7,896 bases of DNA from Candidatus Bruticola papionis (GTDB lineage: Bacteria; Vulcanimicrobiota; Xenobia; Xenobiales; Xenobiaceae): the NCBI GenBank assembly GCA_002407045.1, contig DHKB01000002.1:1-7896 (forward strand), in the 5' to 3' direction. Numbering within the stretch: the first letter of the stretch is position 1; the number at the start of each line of letters is the position of its first letter. The notes under the pieces were generated by a model, which was given only the letters and a program-made list of their open reading frames with translations, was not told where the DNA came from and did no database searches. A program made the translations under genes and the position numbers. Shown piece after piece: positions 6,587 through 7,896 of the stretch.

Positions 6587-6625
6587 AAGGTCGCTCTCTC
6601 CATATGGCAAGAGCGGCCTTTTTTT
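6587..6625 (+). terminator. Intrinsic terminator of the small Cys-protein gene
   Basis: AAGGTCGCTCT (6587-6597) pairs with AGAGCGGCCTT (6610-6620), with one G-U wobble and a 12-nt loop, followed by seven consecutive T residues ending at 6625. It closes the small gene's transcript and insulates hsdM. Confidence 0.85.
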
Positions 6626-6635
6626 GTGGATTCGC

Positions 6636-6644
6636 TGGTATAAA
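6636..6644 (+). promoter_or_regulatory. Putative extended -10 promoter of hsdM
   Basis: TG (6636-6637), one base, then TATAAA (6639-6644) forms an extended -10 element just after the terminator. No good -35 is visible. The leader would be about 105 nt. The remaining stretch up to 6755 contains nothing else I can support. Confidence 0.35.
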
Positions 6645-6755
6645 AGCAGAGAAAATAGGCAAAGTGCAAATAGTGGACATTTTTGGGGCAGGGCAAAGGC
6701 GGCAAGCTGCGGAAAGTGCTTAGCGCAATTTTTAATGTAGGAATATAGCAGCGCA

Positions 6756-7896
6756 ATGATTACTGGCGAATTGAAAAATAAAATAGATAGCCTTTGGAAG
6801 GACTTTTGGGATGGCGGCATATCTACTCCTTCGAATGTAATTGATCAAATGACTTACTTAATGTTCATTCACGACCTGGACGAGGCTGACATAGGGCACC
6901 AACAAGAAGCAGAAATGCTCGGTCTGGGTGAATATAAGAGTATTTTTAATGAAAAAGTTAAAGTCATTTATTCTCCAGATGACATACAAGAAATAGACGC
7001 CAATGAGTTTAGATGGAGCCGCTTTAAGGATCTAGAAGCTACCCAAATGTACGCCTTGGTACAAAATGGCGTCTTTCCTTTTATTAAAAAATTACATGGC
7101 GATAAAGAAAGCGCTTATGCCAAATATATGAATGACGCCATATTTTTGATTCCTACACCCGCTATGTTAAGCAAAGTTATCACCAAGCTGGACGAAATTT
7201 ACGCCGATATAAATAGTCTAAAAAATGCTGACGTGCGCGGCGATGTTTATGAATATTTACTCAGCAAATTATCCACTTCAGGTATCAATGGCCAGTTCCG
7301 CACTCCGCGCCATATTATAAAAATGATGGTAGAGCTTATGGAGCCTACGGAAAAAGATACCGTCTGCGATCCAGCTTGCGGTACTTCTGGCTTTTTAGTG
7401 GGAGTTAGCGAATATTTAGCTGCCAATAAAAAGAAAGAAGTTTTCTTCAATAAAGAAAATAAAAAGCACTACATGAACGAAATGTTCCATGGCTACGACA
7501 AGGATAGCACCATGTTGCGTATTGGCGCCATGAACATGATGTTACATGGCGTAGAAAGCCCACATATCGAGTATCGCAACAGTCTTTCCGAGAAGAACTC
7601 AGATAAAGACAAATATACTTTAATTTTGGCCAATCCTCCCTTTACAGGCAGCTTAGATGCCAATGATGTTTCTAGTGATTTAGTAAAAATTTGCGATACA
7701 AAGAAGACTGAGTTGCTTTTCTTGGCTCTTTTCTTGCGCATGCTTAAAGTGGGCGGGCGCTGCGCTTGTATTGTACCTGACGGTGTGCTCTTTGGCTCAA
7801 GCAAAGCGCATAAACAAATTAGGAAAGAGATTATCGAAAACAACCAACTTTTGGCGGTTATTTCTATGCCTTCGGGAGTATTTAAGCCTTACGCCG
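6756..7896 (+). CDS. hsdM: Type I restriction-modification DNA methyltransferase subunit HsdM, 3' end cut by the window
   Basis: This is the modification subunit of a type I R-M system. With HsdS it transfers a methyl group from S-adenosylmethionine to N6 of adenine in the recognition site, and it also joins HsdR in the restriction complex. The 380 codons present begin MITGELKNKIDSLWKDFWDG, a typical HsdM opening, followed by the helical HsdM_N domain (about 5-130) and the N6-adenine methylase domain (from about 150). Motif I is DPACGTSGF at 205-213, which binds the cofactor, and motif IV is NPPF at 293-296, the catalytic motif of N6 methylases. Family members are usually around 500 aa, so roughly the last quarter lies outside. 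The ATG is the only start in frame after a TAG at 6738-6740; AGGAA (6739-6743) gives a slightly long 12-nt spacing. HsdS and HsdR should follow downstream. No disruption is seen. Confidence 0.95.
   Translation, partial: MITGELKNKIDSLWKDFWDGGISTPSNVIDQMTYLMFIHDLDEADIGHQQEAEMLGLGEYKSIFNEKVKVIYSPDDIQEIDANEFRWSRFKDLEATQMYALVQNGVFPFIKKLHGDKESAYAKYMNDAIFLIPTPAMLSKVITKLDEIYADINSLKNADVRGDVYEYLLSKLSTSGINGQFRTPRHIIKMMVELMEPTEKDTVCDPACGTSGFLVGVSEYLAANKKKEVFFNKENKKHYMNEMFHGYDKDSTMLRIGAMNMMLHGVESPHIEYRNSLSEKNSDKDKYTLILANPPFTGSLDANDVSSDLVKICDTKKTELLFLALFLRMLKVGGRCACIVPDGVLFGSSKAHKQIRKEIIENNQLLAVISMPSGVFKPYA

Noticed and set aside
6604..6723. 39-codon plus-strand ORF starting at an ATG inside the terminator loop
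   Set aside because: It has no Shine-Dalgarno, begins within the terminator hairpin and has no recognisable features, although its tail looks somewhat protein-like.
6383..6820. Long minus-strand open frame (145 codons), and a nested one at 6514-6756
   Set aside because: It covers the supported small gene, its terminator and the start of hsdM on the opposite strand, with no ribosome binding site or recognisable domain.

Overview
This window looks like chromosomal DNA of an anaerobic gut-type bacterium in the Bacillota. A Negativicutes member such as a Phascolarctobacterium relative is my guess, at low confidence. The basis is AT-leaning DNA, clear GGAGG-type ribosome binding sites, consensus sigma-70 hexamers, and protein styles (LysR, MATE, DUF4143 ATPases) typical of that group. 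There is no rRNA, tRNA or other firm taxonomic marker.

Layout. Positions 1-375 hold no convincing gene. At 376-1257 (minus) lies a LysR-type regulator, divergent from a MATE-family multidrug/Na+ antiporter at 1384-2778 (plus). The 110-130 bp between them carries a palindrome and candidate promoters, so the regulator probably controls the transporter and itself. A long hairpin terminator (2799-2850) separates the MATE gene from a convergent AAA+/DUF4143 ATPase at 2862-4199 (minus). That gene is divergent from a second, different P-loop ATPase at 4461-6230 (plus). Both ATPases end in a D...ExK motif resembling PD-(D/E)XK nucleases. The gap between them is dense with repeats: a perfect CRP-type TGTGA-N6-TCACA site, a 14-bp palindrome, a 14-bp inverted repeat, and three copies of GGGTATAATT.

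From 6294 a textbook promoter (TTGACA-18-TATAAT) drives a 56-residue cysteine-containing protein at 6385-6555, which ends at its own intrinsic terminator (6587-6625). It is followed by the first 380 codons of hsdM, the methyltransferase subunit of a type I restriction-modification system (6756 to the window end). HsdS and HsdR are expected beyond the window.

Taken together, the left part is an ordinary regulator-efflux pair. The right part is accessory in character: two ATPase-nuclease-like genes, a small putative zinc-binding protein and a type I R-M locus, resembling the edge of a defence island. The most unusual points are the second ATPase, whose best Shine-Dalgarno points at an ATA codon rather than a normal start, and the isolated small Cys-rich gene with a perfect promoter and its own terminator.
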